This document shows positions 30,671 to 40,420 of a stretch of DNA of 64,000 nt, in pieces. Position 1 is the stretch's first letter. Every line of letters starts with the position of its first letter. The notes under the pieces are model-generated. The model did no database searches and was not told the DNA's origin. It was given only the letters and a program-made list of their open reading frames with translations. The position numbers and the translations under genes were made by a program. The DNA comes from CBDDCQ01 sp965226285 (lineage in GTDB: Bacteria > Bacteroidota > Bacteroidia > Flavobacteriales > Ichthyobacteriaceae), in the NCBI GenBank assembly GCA_965226285.1, contig CBDDCQ010000006.1:682001-746000 (forward strand). The letters run 5' to 3'.

Positions 30671-31807
30671 ATGAAAAATGAATTAGCATATTGGTTGGCA
30701 TTAGCTCATACGTCAAAACTAAAGACCAAGAAAAAAAATGAGATTATCGTACGCCAATTTGAAGACGGGGAAAATATAATTGATTTTTTCCACTCAGATA
30801 CTTCACTTTGGAGTAACAAGTATGGTTTGACAGGTAACGAAGTCGAATTACTCGAAAATTCATTTAATGAATTGTCTAATTATGCTTTTTTAGTTGAAGA
30901 CCTGTTAGAGCAAGGTTACAACATTTTGCCAATTACCTCAAAAGATTATTCACCAATTCTTAAAAAAAATCTTGGTCGTTCTTATGCCCCGCCTATTATT
31001 TACACTAAGGGAAATATGCAAATAATGAAAGAACAATCAGTAGCGATTGTAGGGTCTCGAAAGGCAAATCAAAATTCATTAGATTTCACAGACAAAGTTG
31101 CCGAATTAGCCTCAAAGGAATACAAAGTAGTTGTTAGCGGGTTTGCCAAGGGCGTTGATAAGCAAGCCCTTGATTCCGCACTAAAATATAAAGGACAAAG
31201 TATTATCATTCTTCCTCAAGGAATTGCTACATTTAAATCGGGCTTCAAAAAATATTATCGACAAATAATTGATGGTGATGTACTGGTATTGAGTACGTTT
31301 TATCCAAAAGCACCTTGGAGTGTTCAATTAGCAATGGCTCGAAATTCAATTATTTATGGATTAGCTTCTGAAATCTATGTTGCCGAATCAAGTAGCAAAG
31401 GTGGTACTTGGTCAGGTGTTATGGACGGACTACGAAAGGGAAGAACGATTTATGTTAGGACTCCTAAGCCAAGAGAAAAAAATGCGAACGGAATTTTAAT
31501 ATCAAAAGGTGGAATACCAGTAAACCAAGAAGGTAAACCTTCAACTCACGAAATTTCGAGTGACATTAATTCTATCGTTTCTGAACCTGAAATTAACGGA
31601 ACTGAAGAAAAGATAATGGAATTACTAAAGGAAGGTACTTTTGATTCAAAGACAATAGTAAATAAATTACAATTAGATTGGTCAGCAAGAAAAGTTACTT
31701 CTTACTTAAAAAAGGTCCCTGAGATTGAAATTTTGAGTAAAAAACCAATGAAATTTTCATATAGGAAAAGAAAATTGGAAACACAAAAAACACTTTTTGA
31801 TCAATGA
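30671..31807 (+). CDS. DprA/Smf-like DNA-processing protein
   Basis: 378 residues. The Rossmann-like DprA core is seen in SVAIVGSRKANQ, VVSGFAKGVDKQALDSAL, IIILPQGIA, MARNSIIYGLA and SSKGGTWSG. A C-terminal winged-helix-like tail follows (about 310-370). Housekeeping DprA loads RecA on incoming single-stranded DNA. This copy is in a cassette with a helicase, so a specialised defence role is more likely. It is the last gene of cassette E. Confidence 0.85.
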   Translation: MKNELAYWLALAHTSKLKTKKKNEIIVRQFEDGENIIDFFHSDTSLWSNKYGLTGNEVELLENSFNELSNYAFLVEDLLEQGYNILPITSKDYSPILKKNLGRSYAPPIIYTKGNMQIMKEQSVAIVGSRKANQNSLDFTDKVAELASKEYKVVVSGFAKGVDKQALDSALKYKGQSIIILPQGIATFKSGFKKYYRQIIDGDVLVLSTFYPKAPWSVQLAMARNSIIYGLASEIYVAESSSKGGTWSGVMDGLRKGRTIYVRTPKPREKNANGILISKGGIPVNQEGKPSTHEISSDINSIVSEPEINGTEEKIMELLKEGTFDSKTIVNKLQLDWSARKVTSYLKKVPEIEILSKKPMKFSYRKRKLETQKTLFDQ

Positions 31808-31812
31808 TATAC

Positions 31813-31884
31813 AGTGACTAACATTATGTATATGCCATAACCGCCCTGCGGGACGGAAACGGCACATACACGAGACCGTTCAAC
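31813..31884 (+). other. attC-like site E (end of cassette E)
   Basis: Opens AGTGACTAAC, which pairs with the cassette start ATTAGCCACT (28594) apart from two substitutions. It is a short type: the GTATATGCC...GGCACATAC stem has an inner palindrome CCGCCCTGCGGGACGG. It ends GACC-G|TTCAAC, running into the IS30 left end. Confidence 0.78.
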
Positions 31885-32862
31885 TTACAAGTGCAACATT
31901 ATTTAATTTTGATTTTTTTTCTACAAATTTATAAAATAATTGGAAAGGTCTTACATAATTTATTCCCTTTCTAGGTCTGTTGTTTATCTTGATTTGAATG
32001 TTTTTTATGAGTTTATCTTTTACATTGTTTAAATGTTGATTTTTAGGCAAGTACTGTCTGATTAATTTATTCATATTTTCTATTTGTCCTTTTTCCCAAG
32101 AACAATAAGGGTTTGTAAAGTAGGTATCTACTTCCAATTTATCTCTAACCACATAATTTTGGCAAATTCCTTTCCATTATCCATGGTTATAGACTTGGTT
32201 TGATGTTTGAAAGGGAATAGTAAATTGTTAATAGCTTGGGCTACTCCATCTGCTTTTTTTCCTTTCGGTAAGTGTTTGATTAGTAAATACTTGGTTTTTC
32301 TTTCTGTTAGTGTTCATATAGCTCCTTTATACTCTTTACCCACTATTAAATCTGCCTCCCAATGTCCAAATACCTCTCTATTATTAACCTTTTCTGGGCG
32401 TTTATCTATACTTACTCGTTCTTTTATCCGTATTTTGTTAGTGCTTACTTGCCTTTTACGATGTTTTAATTGATGCCTCATATGTTTATATAAAGTTCCA
32501 CCAGTACACTTATCTTCTCTAACATGCAGACCATTGCTCCGCAGTAATACAGTTATCTATGATTTTTTGCTTATAAGAGGTAAAGGTACGCCCTCTACCA
32601 TATCGTTCTTTCCGCTCTTCTGCCAACATATTAGCGTGATTAGCACGGTAAAGCCCGCGTTTTGTCTTATTCCTTTTAAGTTCTCGGTATAGAGTACTAC
32701 GACTTATTTGTAATTCCTTAAAAATAAGTTTTTTATACATCTTTCCTTTTAAATATGCCTCTATTTGGTATCTTTGCTCACAAGTAAGATGCGTATATTT
32801 CATGTGCGTTTTCATTTAGTTTATTTTTTCACTAAGTGTTGCACTTACTAATTGAATTTACA
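31879..32862 (+). mobile_element. IS30-family insertion sequence, copy 1 (decayed)
   Basis: 984 bp, with the transposase on the minus strand. The left end TTCAACTTACAAGTGCAAC starts at the crossover of attC E without the outer GTAGA; the right end is CACTTACTAATTGAATTTAC. Compared with copy 2 it has a 68-bp deletion near 32,525 and a small indel near 32,157, plus the shared in-frame TGA, so it cannot make transposase. Fragments of the transposase remain at 31880-32152 and 32519-32815. Confidence 0.88.
31880..32815 (-). pseudogene. IS30 transposase, copy 1, multiply broken
   Basis: The N-terminal helix-turn-helix part (THLTCEQRYQIEAYLKGK, ISRSTLYRELKRNK) reads 98 residues, then breaks at the 68-bp deletion. 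The C-terminal part keeps NPYCSWEKGQIENMNKLIRQ with the last Glu of the DDE triad. Confidence 0.85.
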
Positions 32863-33332
32863 AAATTTACAGAATGAAAGAATAATATTACTTTTGTACA
32901 TTAATTAAATTAGTTAAATGTTATTAAAAAGTAGTATAGGCATACTGGAATTGCAAAAGTATAGATTGATTTTGTCGATGTCAAAGGGCAGATCAAAAAC
33001 CCAAAAAGTTTTGGAATACACGAAAGAAATAAGACCCCCACCCCCGAAAAAATCCGTTTTTCTTTCGACCCACCTCTGTATTAGTGCCCGTGAAACCTAA
33101 ACTGTCTAACTAAATAGCTAAAAAATGGGTTTAACAAGGGTATGTGACTTAAAAATGTTAAAGACACTTGTTGTGTTTCAGGTATTTTATTAGGGTTAAT
33201 AATTTAGGGTTAAGTTATTGATTGTTTTGGGTTTTGGTTTGAGAGGGGGTTATAAGATTTCTTTGTTTAAAATTATATATGTATATATGATTTTTTTAAT
33301 AGATGTTTAATAAATTTTAAAATAATTAAGAT
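32863..33332 (+). other. 470 bases with no convincing gene
   Basis: A possible -7 box TACTTTTG (32889-32896) precedes an ATG at 32918 that gives a 60-residue frame of unlikely composition (ends EIRPPPPKKSVFLST). 33,180-33,260 is G/T-rich low-complexity DNA. I see no RNA gene or repeat. The 60-residue frame may be the head of a gene broken by the island, but nothing supports a function. Confidence 0.4.
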
Positions 33333-33704
33333 ATGCGTTTTAAAGTGATTAGATTAAAGTATTTTTCATTGTTATGTATGATATTTTTTTCAATATGTTG
33401 TAATTCTCAAAATTGTTTAGATTTAGATGAGAATTTTAAGAGTTATGAGGAGGCTAAGTATGTTATAAAGTCTACGGATTTTAATTTTTCTGATAGTTGT
33501 GATACGAGTAAGAGTTCTTGGGTTAGAGGTGCTGAGTATTATTCTTGTGATGGGGATTATGGATATTTATTAATACAGTTAAAGGAGAGGGTTTATATTC
33601 ATAAAGATTTACCTAGAGAGTTGTGGGATGATTTTAAGAGGGCAAGTTCATTTGGTAGGTTTTACAACTATAATATTAAAGGAAAATATCGATTAAGGAT
33701 TTAG
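33333..33704 (+). CDS. Secreted KTSC-domain protein
   Basis: 123 residues. A signal peptide (YFSLLCMIFFSICCNSQ) is followed by a C-terminal KTSC-like domain: SSWVRGAEYYSCDGDYGYLLIQL, then VYIHKDLPRELWDDFKRASS, GRFYN and IKGKYRL, the pattern of Pfam KTSC. These domains bind RNA or protein in some phage proteins; a secreted form has no known role. It lies on its own, before the phosphatase. Confidence 0.65.
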   Translation: MRFKVIRLKYFSLLCMIFFSICCNSQNCLDLDENFKSYEEAKYVIKSTDFNFSDSCDTSKSSWVRGAEYYSCDGDYGYLLIQLKERVYIHKDLPRELWDDFKRASSFGRFYNYNIKGKYRLRI

Positions 33705-33889
33705 AAAAAGGGTTACATAGGATTGTTTTAATGTATAAGGGTTATTATAAATTAAAATATAATTTAATATATATTTTTTGGTATCATTTTATTAAACTTA
33801 AATATAAAATGCTATATTTCAATTTATGGTTCAAAAGTACAATAAGAGATTCTATATTCTTAAAAAAAACAATTTATTTAAATAAAGAT

Positions 33890-35044
33890 ATGAGGTTATT
33901 TGTAGGTTTAATATGTATCTTATTGGTTTCTTGTACAGAAACTAAAAAAGAAAATAGAGATAAAAAAAATAAACCCAAAGAAGTAGAGGGACAAGTATAT
34001 CAAAATACAAATTTCCACAATGTAATAGCCGTAAAACCTGTAATTGGAAAAAAAGTAAAAAATATTGTATTTATGATAGGGGATGGAATGGGATTAAGTC
34101 AAATATTTTCAGGTATTACAGCTAACAAAGGACATTTGAATTTGGAATATACAACTCATATAGGCTTCTCTAAAACTTCTAGCTCTGATAATTACACTAC
34201 AGATTCTGCGGCAAGTGCTACAGCTCTGGCTACAGGTGTAAAAACTTATAATGGAGCTATAGGGGTAGATAATGATAAAAAACCTTTGAAAACGATTTTA
34301 GAGATAGCAGAGGAAAAAGGTTTAGCTACTGGGTTAGTAGCAACTTCTAAAATTACACATGCCACGCCAGCTTCTTTTATTGCACATCAACCTAGTAGAA
34401 AAATGGATGAAGAAATTGCAGCAGATTTTTTAAAAACAGATATCGATGTGTTTATAGGTGGAGGTAAAAAATTCTTTGATAAAAGAGAAGATGGACAAAA
34501 TTTATTAAAGCAGTTACAAAAAAAAGGATACCAAGTAGTAAATAATCAGGAGGATATGACTAAAGTAACTTCAGGTAAACTCGCAGCGTTACTCTATGAA
34601 GGACATATGCCTCGCTATACAAAAAGAGGAGAAATATTATTACTCACCACCTTAAAAGCATTGGAAATTTTAAGCCAAAATGAGAAAGGTTTTTTTTTAA
34701 TGGTAGAGGGTTCTCAAATTGATTGGGGCGGACATGCTAACGACATAAGTTATATCGTGGAGGAGATGCTAGACTTTGACCGAACTATAGGTAAGGTAAT
34801 GGAATTTGCCGAAAAAGATGGAGAGACTTTAGTTATTATCACTGCTGACCATGAAACGGGAGGTTTTGCTGTAAAAACCGGTAATCATCAAGGAAAATTA
34901 GAAGGTAGGTTTCTTACAGGTGGTCATACTGCTGTAATGGTTCCGGTATTTTCTTACGGACCTCAATCTGAAAGGTTTAAAGGGTTCTATGAAAACAATC
35001 AAATATTCTTTAAAATGATGAGGGCTTATAGGTTTATAAAGTAA
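33890..35044 (+). CDS. phoA: Alkaline phosphatase (lipoprotein)
   Basis: 384 residues from the ATG at 33890. This start gives a lipobox signal (LFVGLICILLVSC). An earlier ATG at 33731 would add 53 unlikely residues and hide the signal. Zn/Mg ligands and the nucleophile are visible: IGDGMGLSQ, TDSAASATALATG (Ser nucleophile), THATPASFIAH, GSQIDWGGHAND, ADHETGGF and GGHTAVMVPVF. It releases phosphate from phosphomonoesters in the periplasm or at the surface. The symbol is by family similarity. Confidence 0.92.
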   Translation: MRLFVGLICILLVSCTETKKENRDKKNKPKEVEGQVYQNTNFHNVIAVKPVIGKKVKNIVFMIGDGMGLSQIFSGITANKGHLNLEYTTHIGFSKTSSSDNYTTDSAASATALATGVKTYNGAIGVDNDKKPLKTILEIAEEKGLATGLVATSKITHATPASFIAHQPSRKMDEEIAADFLKTDIDVFIGGGKKFFDKREDGQNLLKQLQKKGYQVVNNQEDMTKVTSGKLAALLYEGHMPRYTKRGEILLLTTLKALEILSQNEKGFFLMVEGSQIDWGGHANDISYIVEEMLDFDRTIGKVMEFAEKDGETLVIITADHETGGFAVKTGNHQGKLEGRFLTGGHTAVMVPVFSYGPQSERFKGFYENNQIFFKMMRAYRFIK

Positions 35045-35047
35045 TGA

Positions 35048-36295
35048 TTACCTGAATAACTTGTAGCCTATTACCCGATAGTGATTGCTGAGTTCGGGAG
35101 AGTTCAAATAGACTAAAATATGATAATCATTTTTAGTTTCAAAAAAAGAACCATCTATTTGGTTTAAGTTTAGCGAGTTTTTCTTTTTTGTAATGTATTT
35201 ATAGTTATAAAAGCCCTGCTTTAAAGATAGAGAAATATAATAGGTAGAACTATCATAATCGTAGTGCATTTTATTTTCTGGCGTGAGTTGCCAGTCATTA
35301 AACCCACCATAAATATATACGTCTTGGTTTAGTAATTCATTTGATTTTAGTTCAAAATGTACATAAGTGTATTCAGCTTCTGTATTAAAATCTTCTACGT
35401 TTATGGCATTGATCTTAAAATTACCATTGATATCCTCGGAGTTATAATAAGTTTCATTCTTTAGAGGATAATCTGCCATAATAAAAAAATTGTACACCCC
35501 ATCTTCTCTTTCTATAGCATCTACTCTAACGGATATACCTCTTGTAGAACTGCTATTAAAAAATCTATATTCATTTCCTCCATCGAACGAATTAACATCA
35601 GAATTATATACTAATTTACTACCAAAGATGGTATTAGGTTGTCTATTTATTCTAAAATCTCTCCAATCATAATTTTTAAATATCGAAGTTCTAATATTAG
35701 AATAATTAAATGTTTCTATACCATTTAAAGCTATTTCGAGTTCTATTTTTTGTTTAGAATGATAATGATTCAGATGATCTGTTCGTACTCTCTTTGCAGA
35801 AATTAAGGCTTTATTCTCATATACTATAAATCTGCGTACAAGTACCACTTCTTTAGTATCTTCTCTATATACTTTTAGTACATAATTTCCCGATAGTATA
35901 ATATTTACATCATCATTTGGAATGGAGAGACTATAATGAGTATATCTTTTTGGAGTATTAAAAGACGTTTCAATATTTGTAATATAGTTATCTTCTATGT
36001 TAGATAAATATTCTGTTTTGGAAATGTCAGAATCTACCCAATTATAGCTACATAGTGTAATGCTATACATATAATCTACTTCGTAGTTGTTCATATCGTC
36101 AAATTGTAATTGTAGAAATTCCCTATTTAATAGTATCATAGGAGACCATCTCAGCTTACTGGATTGTTTTAAGGTTACGGATTTTATATTTGATTTGGTA
36201 TAATTTTTAATTGTATCCGTAGTATTGGCAAATACATTGGTGTTTAAAGTAATGGTTATAATATATAGAAAAGGAATGTGTAGTTTTTTCATCAT
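35048..36295 (-). CDS. Type IX secretion system plug protein (DUF5103 family)
   Basis: 415 residues. A signal peptide (IPFLYIITITLNTNVFA) is followed by the DUF5103 order: MILLNREFLQLQFDDM, YSITLCSYNWVDS, NYVLKVYRED and VLVRRFIVYE, then a C-terminal immunoglobulin-like domain (FNDWQLTPENKMHYD). In Flavobacterium the homologue closes the SprA translocon of the T9SS. This implies the organism has a T9SS. It is convergent with phoA, 3 bases apart. Confidence 0.85.
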   Translation of the reverse strand: MMKKLHIPFLYIITITLNTNVFANTTDTIKNYTKSNIKSVTLKQSSKLRWSPMILLNREFLQLQFDDMNNYEVDYMYSITLCSYNWVDSDISKTEYLSNIEDNYITNIETSFNTPKRYTHYSLSIPNDDVNIILSGNYVLKVYREDTKEVVLVRRFIVYENKALISAKRVRTDHLNHYHSKQKIELEIALNGIETFNYSNIRTSIFKNYDWRDFRINRQPNTIFGSKLVYNSDVNSFDGGNEYRFFNSSSTRGISVRVDAIEREDGVYNFFIMADYPLKNETYYNSEDINGNFKINAINVEDFNTEAEYTYVHFELKSNELLNQDVYIYGGFNDWQLTPENKMHYDYDSSTYYISLSLKQGFYNYKYITKKKNSLNLNQIDGSFFETKNDYHILVYLNSPELSNHYRVIGYKLFR

Positions 36296-36374
36296 CGATA
36301 ATAGGTTTTTTATATGTCTTATTTAAAACGAGTCCAAATTATTATTTTATGATACATTAATAGGCAAATTGCAT

Positions 36375-36382
36375 TAATTTTG
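36375..36382 (+). promoter_or_regulatory. Probable -7 box of the nqr operon
   Basis: TAATTTTG fits TAnnTTTG, 54 bases before the nqrA ATG. No clear -33 TTG is seen. Confidence 0.45.
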
Positions 36383-36436
36383 CCCCGTATGAAATTAAAA
36401 GCAGTCACTTAAATATTATATTCAAATTTAATAAAT

Positions 36437-37786
36437 ATGTCAAAAGACATTAGAATTAGTAAAGGTGCAAATATAAGATTAATTGGTAAGTCGAGAAATC
36501 TTTATATGAATGTGAATAGAGCAAGTACTTTTTCAGTAAAACTTTCCGATTTTCATGGAATTATACCTAAACTTTGTGTAAAAGTAGGTGATATAGTAAA
36601 AGCAGGTGATACATTATTTTATTCTAAAGAAGATAATAGGTTACTTTTTTCATCTCCTGCAAGTGGAACGATATCTGATATTATAAGAGGGGATAAAAGG
36701 AAAGTGCTAGAAATAGTTATTAAGGCAAACCAAGAGTTTATATACAAAAATGAAATACCCGTAGATGATAGTTCATTATCTGTTGAAGAACTAAGGGAAG
36801 AATTGCTAAATAATGGTTTGTGGACATTTATAAAGCAACGTCCTTTTGATGTAATAGCAAACCCTGATACCTTACCTAAGGAGATTTTTATTTCAGCTTT
36901 GGATACAGCTCCATTAGCTCCCGATTATGAGTTTATTTTAAGAAATAAAACCGAACAAATACAAAAAGGAATAGATGTATTGAAAAAAATATCAAAGGCT
37001 AAAATATACGTATGTAAGGATGGAAGTAGTAATATTTCTGTGTTTGATGATGTAAGAGGTATTGAATTAATCGATGTGTTTGGACCTCATCCAGCAGGAA
37101 ACGTAGGAGTTCAAATTAATAAAATTTCACCTATCAATAAAGGAGATATAGTTTGGACAATTAATTGTCAAGATTTGGTAATTGTAGGAAACTATTTTAT
37201 TACAGGTAAGTACGATGTGTCAAAGGTAATAGCTTTAACGGGTAGTGGAGTAATAGAACCTAAATATTTTAGAACTATTTCAGGTTCAAATATAGAAATC
37301 ATTTCAGAAAATATCAAAGATGGAAATTATAGGATTATAGGAGGGAATGCACTTACGGGAACTAAATTATCTAAGGATGGTTTTATAGGGCATTACGACA
37401 ATCAAATTACAGTACTTCCAGAAGGGAATAAGCATAGCTTTTTTGGTTGGATATTACCTTCTTTAAAAAAGTTTAGCGTTTACAGAGCAAACTATTTTTC
37501 TTGGATTTTTCCAAAAAAAGAATATGAATTGGATACTAATTTAAATGGTGAAGAAAGAGCACTTGTAGTAACGGGAGAATATGAAAAAGTATTCCCTATG
37601 GATATATATCCTATGCAGCTTATCAAGGCTATTATGGTAAAAGATATAGAACTAATGGAGAACTTGGGTATTTATGAAGTGGCTCCTGAAGATTTTGCAT
37701 TAGTAGAATTTATTTGCCCATCTAAGACTGAAATTCAATCTATTGTGAGAGAAGGATTAGATTTGATGATAAAAGAATTAAGATAG
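36437..37786 (+). CDS. nqrA: Na+-translocating NADH:quinone reductase subunit A
   Basis: 449 residues, standard length. It starts with the lipoyl-like fold region (IRISKGANIRLIGK, VGDIVKAGDTLFYSKE) and contains GPHPAGNVGVQI, typical of NqrA. It is the cytosolic ubiquinone-side subunit of the Nqr complex. First gene of nqrABCDEF. Confidence 0.96.
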   Translation: MSKDIRISKGANIRLIGKSRNLYMNVNRASTFSVKLSDFHGIIPKLCVKVGDIVKAGDTLFYSKEDNRLLFSSPASGTISDIIRGDKRKVLEIVIKANQEFIYKNEIPVDDSSLSVEELREELLNNGLWTFIKQRPFDVIANPDTLPKEIFISALDTAPLAPDYEFILRNKTEQIQKGIDVLKKISKAKIYVCKDGSSNISVFDDVRGIELIDVFGPHPAGNVGVQINKISPINKGDIVWTINCQDLVIVGNYFITGKYDVSKVIALTGSGVIEPKYFRTISGSNIEIISENIKDGNYRIIGGNALTGTKLSKDGFIGHYDNQITVLPEGNKHSFFGWILPSLKKFSVYRANYFSWIFPKKEYELDTNLNGEERALVVTGEYEKVFPMDIYPMQLIKAIMVKDIELMENLGIYEVAPEDFALVEFICPSKTEIQSIVREGLDLMIKELR

Positions 37787-37832
37787 AAAATATAATTACA
37801 TTTTAAATACTTTTTAGGTAATATAAATAAAA

Positions 37833-39011
37833 ATGAAGTTTTTAAGAAAAAGATTAGATAATTTAAAACCCCATTTTGATCATGGAGGTAAATTTCAAAA
37901 ATTGGCACCAGTTTATAACGCCTTTGATACGTTTTTGTATGTTCCAAATACGACTACTCATAAAGGTAGCCATATTAGAGATGGTATAGATTTAAAAAGG
38001 GTAATGGTAACGGTGATAATCTCTTTGCTTCCAGTTTTGTTATTTGGAATATATAATGTAGGCCTACAACATTTTTCTCAAATCAATGGCAATTTGAATG
38101 TAGATGTTCTTCAAGCAATTTATTTAGGGTTTACTAAAGTATTGCCCATGATCATAGTGTCTTATGGCGTAGGACTTACTATAGAATTTATATTTGCCGT
38201 ATATAGAGGACATGAAGTAAACGAGGGTTATTTGGTATCAGGGATGCTTATACCACTTATTATGCCTGTAGATTTACCTTTGTGGATGCTAGGTTTATCT
38301 GTGGCATTTGCAGTAATTATAGGTAAAGAGTTCTTTGGAGGTACAGGAATGAATATATTAAATCCAGCACTTACTGCCAGAGCTTTTTCATTTTTTGCAT
38401 ATCCTACATATATGTCTGGAGATAAAGTATGGGTAACTGATGCAATAAATACAGATGCTTTATCAGGAGAAACTATATTAGGGCAATTGGCTCAAGGTAA
38501 TTTACATAGTTCTTTAATTAGTGGAAAACCTTATTCTGTATCAGATATGTTCTTTGGGACTATACCTGGCTCTATAGGTGAAACTTCTACCTTTATAATT
38601 ATATTAAGTGCATTTTTTTTATTATACACGGGAGTCGCCAGTTGGAGAATCATTTTACCTTCTATTTTAGGAGCTTCTTTTATAGGGTATATTTTCAATC
38701 TTGTAGGGGCTAATTCTTTAATGTCCTTTCCGTGGTGGCAACATTTAATGGTAGGTGGTTTTGCTTTTGGTATGGTATTTATGGCTACGGATCCGGTAAG
38801 TGCATCTCAAACTAATAAAGGAAAACTCATATATGGCTTTTTAGTAGGTGTACTAAGTATTGTTATTAGGGTATTTAATCCTGCTTATCCTGAGGGAGTA
38901 ATGTTGGCTATATTACTTATGAATGTATTTGCACCAGCGATCGATCACTATGTATTGCAATCTAACATAAATAGGAGAAATAAGAGAATTAAAAATGCTA
39001 TAGTAAAATAA
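37833..39011 (+). CDS. nqrB: Na+-translocating NADH:quinone reductase subunit B
   Basis: 392 residues with about ten membrane helices. It carries the covalent FMN threonine in MATDPVSASQTNKG and the Na+-channel region GTGMNILNPALTARAF. Its stop TAATG overlaps nqrC. Confidence 0.97.
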   Translation: MKFLRKRLDNLKPHFDHGGKFQKLAPVYNAFDTFLYVPNTTTHKGSHIRDGIDLKRVMVTVIISLLPVLLFGIYNVGLQHFSQINGNLNVDVLQAIYLGFTKVLPMIIVSYGVGLTIEFIFAVYRGHEVNEGYLVSGMLIPLIMPVDLPLWMLGLSVAFAVIIGKEFFGGTGMNILNPALTARAFSFFAYPTYMSGDKVWVTDAINTDALSGETILGQLAQGNLHSSLISGKPYSVSDMFFGTIPGSIGETSTFIIILSAFFLLYTGVASWRIILPSILGASFIGYIFNLVGANSLMSFPWWQHLMVGGFAFGMVFMATDPVSASQTNKGKLIYGFLVGVLSIVIRVFNPAYPEGVMLAILLMNVFAPAIDHYVLQSNINRRNKRIKNAIVK

Positions 39012-39742
39012 TGAAAATAAATACAAATAAAAATAGTTATATATTTATTTTTGCTATAATTTTGGTAGTGGTGGTAGCAGTATTATTGTCCTCTACTGCT
39101 ATATCTCTAAAAGATAAGCAAAAGCAAAATATAAGTCAAGAAAAAAAGCAAAATATATTATCTAGTATAAGAATTTCTGTAGATAGAAAACACGCTTCAA
39201 AAATGTTTAAAAAATATATAAAATTTGAGTATTCACTTGATATGTATGGAGAGGAAAAAGAATCTATTAAAGCCTTTGATATAGATTTATCTAAGGAGAT
39301 AAAGAAAGAAGTAAAACATCAAACTTTTCCTCTTTATATAGCAGAAAAAGAAGATAATAAGTATTATATCATCCCCCTTAGAGGTAATGGACTTTGGGAC
39401 GCTATATGGGGGTATATAGCTATTGAAGATGATTTGAATACCATTTATGGCGTAACTTTTGACCACAAAGCAGAAACTCCAGGACTAGGTGCAGAAATTA
39501 ACAAATTGTGGTTTCAAGAGCCCTTTAAAGGAAAAAAACTGTTTGATAAAAAAGGTAAGTATATATCTGTAAAAACTGTAAAAGGAGGAGTTAAATCTTT
39601 GCCTGAGCCACAGCAAATACATGTAGTAGATGGTATATCAGGAGGTACTATTACTTCTGATGCAGTATCTGCAATGATAAAGGAAAGAATAGCAAATTAT
39701 TTACCTTATTTTAAAAGATTAAAGAAAAAATATATCAAGTAA
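39011..39742 (+). CDS. nqrC: Na+-translocating NADH:quinone reductase subunit C
   Basis: 243 residues. One N-terminal helix (YIFIFAIILVVVVAVLL) is followed by a periplasmic domain with the FMN-attachment motif SGGTITSDAV (SGAT-type) and GLGAEI. It overlaps nqrB by one base. Confidence 0.95.
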   Translation: MKINTNKNSYIFIFAIILVVVVAVLLSSTAISLKDKQKQNISQEKKQNILSSIRISVDRKHASKMFKKYIKFEYSLDMYGEEKESIKAFDIDLSKEIKKEVKHQTFPLYIAEKEDNKYYIIPLRGNGLWDAIWGYIAIEDDLNTIYGVTFDHKAETPGLGAEINKLWFQEPFKGKKLFDKKGKYISVKTVKGGVKSLPEPQQIHVVDGISGGTITSDAVSAMIKERIANYLPYFKRLKKKYIK

Positions 39743-39749
39743 TTTTGTG

Positions 39750-40415
39750 ATGAATGGTAAAGTAGAAAAAAAAGAAAATTTGTTTTCTAAAAAGAATAGA
39801 AAACTAATAAGCAACCCGTTAAATAGTGACAATCCTATAACGGTACAGGTATTGGGGATATGTTCTGCGTTGGCTATTACAGTAAAGTTAAAACCAGCTA
39901 TTGTAATGTCTTTGTCAGTATTAGTTGTGCTGTCTGTAGGTAATGTGATTATTTCTCTACTTAGAAATTTAATACCTTCTAGAATTAGGATTATAGTACA
40001 ATTAGTAGTAGTTGCATCATTGGTAATTTTGGTAGATCAAGTGCTTAAAGCCTTTGTATATGATGTGAGTAAAGAATTATCTGTGTTTGTAGGGCTGATT
40101 ATTACCAATTGTATTATTATGGGGCGTTTTGAGGCTTTTGCACTTGGAAATAAACCTTGGGAATCTTTTTTAGATGGAATTGGTAATTCTTTTGGTTATA
40201 GTTGGATATTAGTTATTGTAGCACTGTTTAGAGAACTATTAGGTTCAGGTCAACTTTTTGAATATCAGATAATACCAGAGAGTTGGTATATTTCCAATGG
40301 AGGATGGTATAAGAACAATGGTATGATGCTTTTGCCTCCTATGGCACTCATCACAGTAGGGATTATTATAGGCATACAGAGATTTAAGAATAGAAAATTA
40401 ATTGAAAATAATTAA
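39750..40415 (+). CDS. nqrD: Na+-translocating NADH:quinone reductase subunit D
   Basis: 221 residues from the ATG at 39750 (a GTG 3 bases earlier is also open). Six helices; the conserved half-channel motif is LIITNCIIMGRFEAFA with the Cys of the membrane iron centre. It pairs with NqrE. Confidence 0.95.
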   Translation: MNGKVEKKENLFSKKNRKLISNPLNSDNPITVQVLGICSALAITVKLKPAIVMSLSVLVVLSVGNVIISLLRNLIPSRIRIIVQLVVVASLVILVDQVLKAFVYDVSKELSVFVGLIITNCIIMGRFEAFALGNKPWESFLDGIGNSFGYSWILVIVALFRELLGSGQLFEYQIIPESWYISNGGWYKNNGMMLLPPMALITVGIIIGIQRFKNRKLIENN

Positions 40416-40420
40416 GAAAA

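Noticed and set aside
33731..33889. Longer N-terminus for the alkaline phosphatase
   Set aside because: It would place 53 lysine/tyrosine-rich residues before a good lipobox signal peptide; the ATG at 33890 is the better start.
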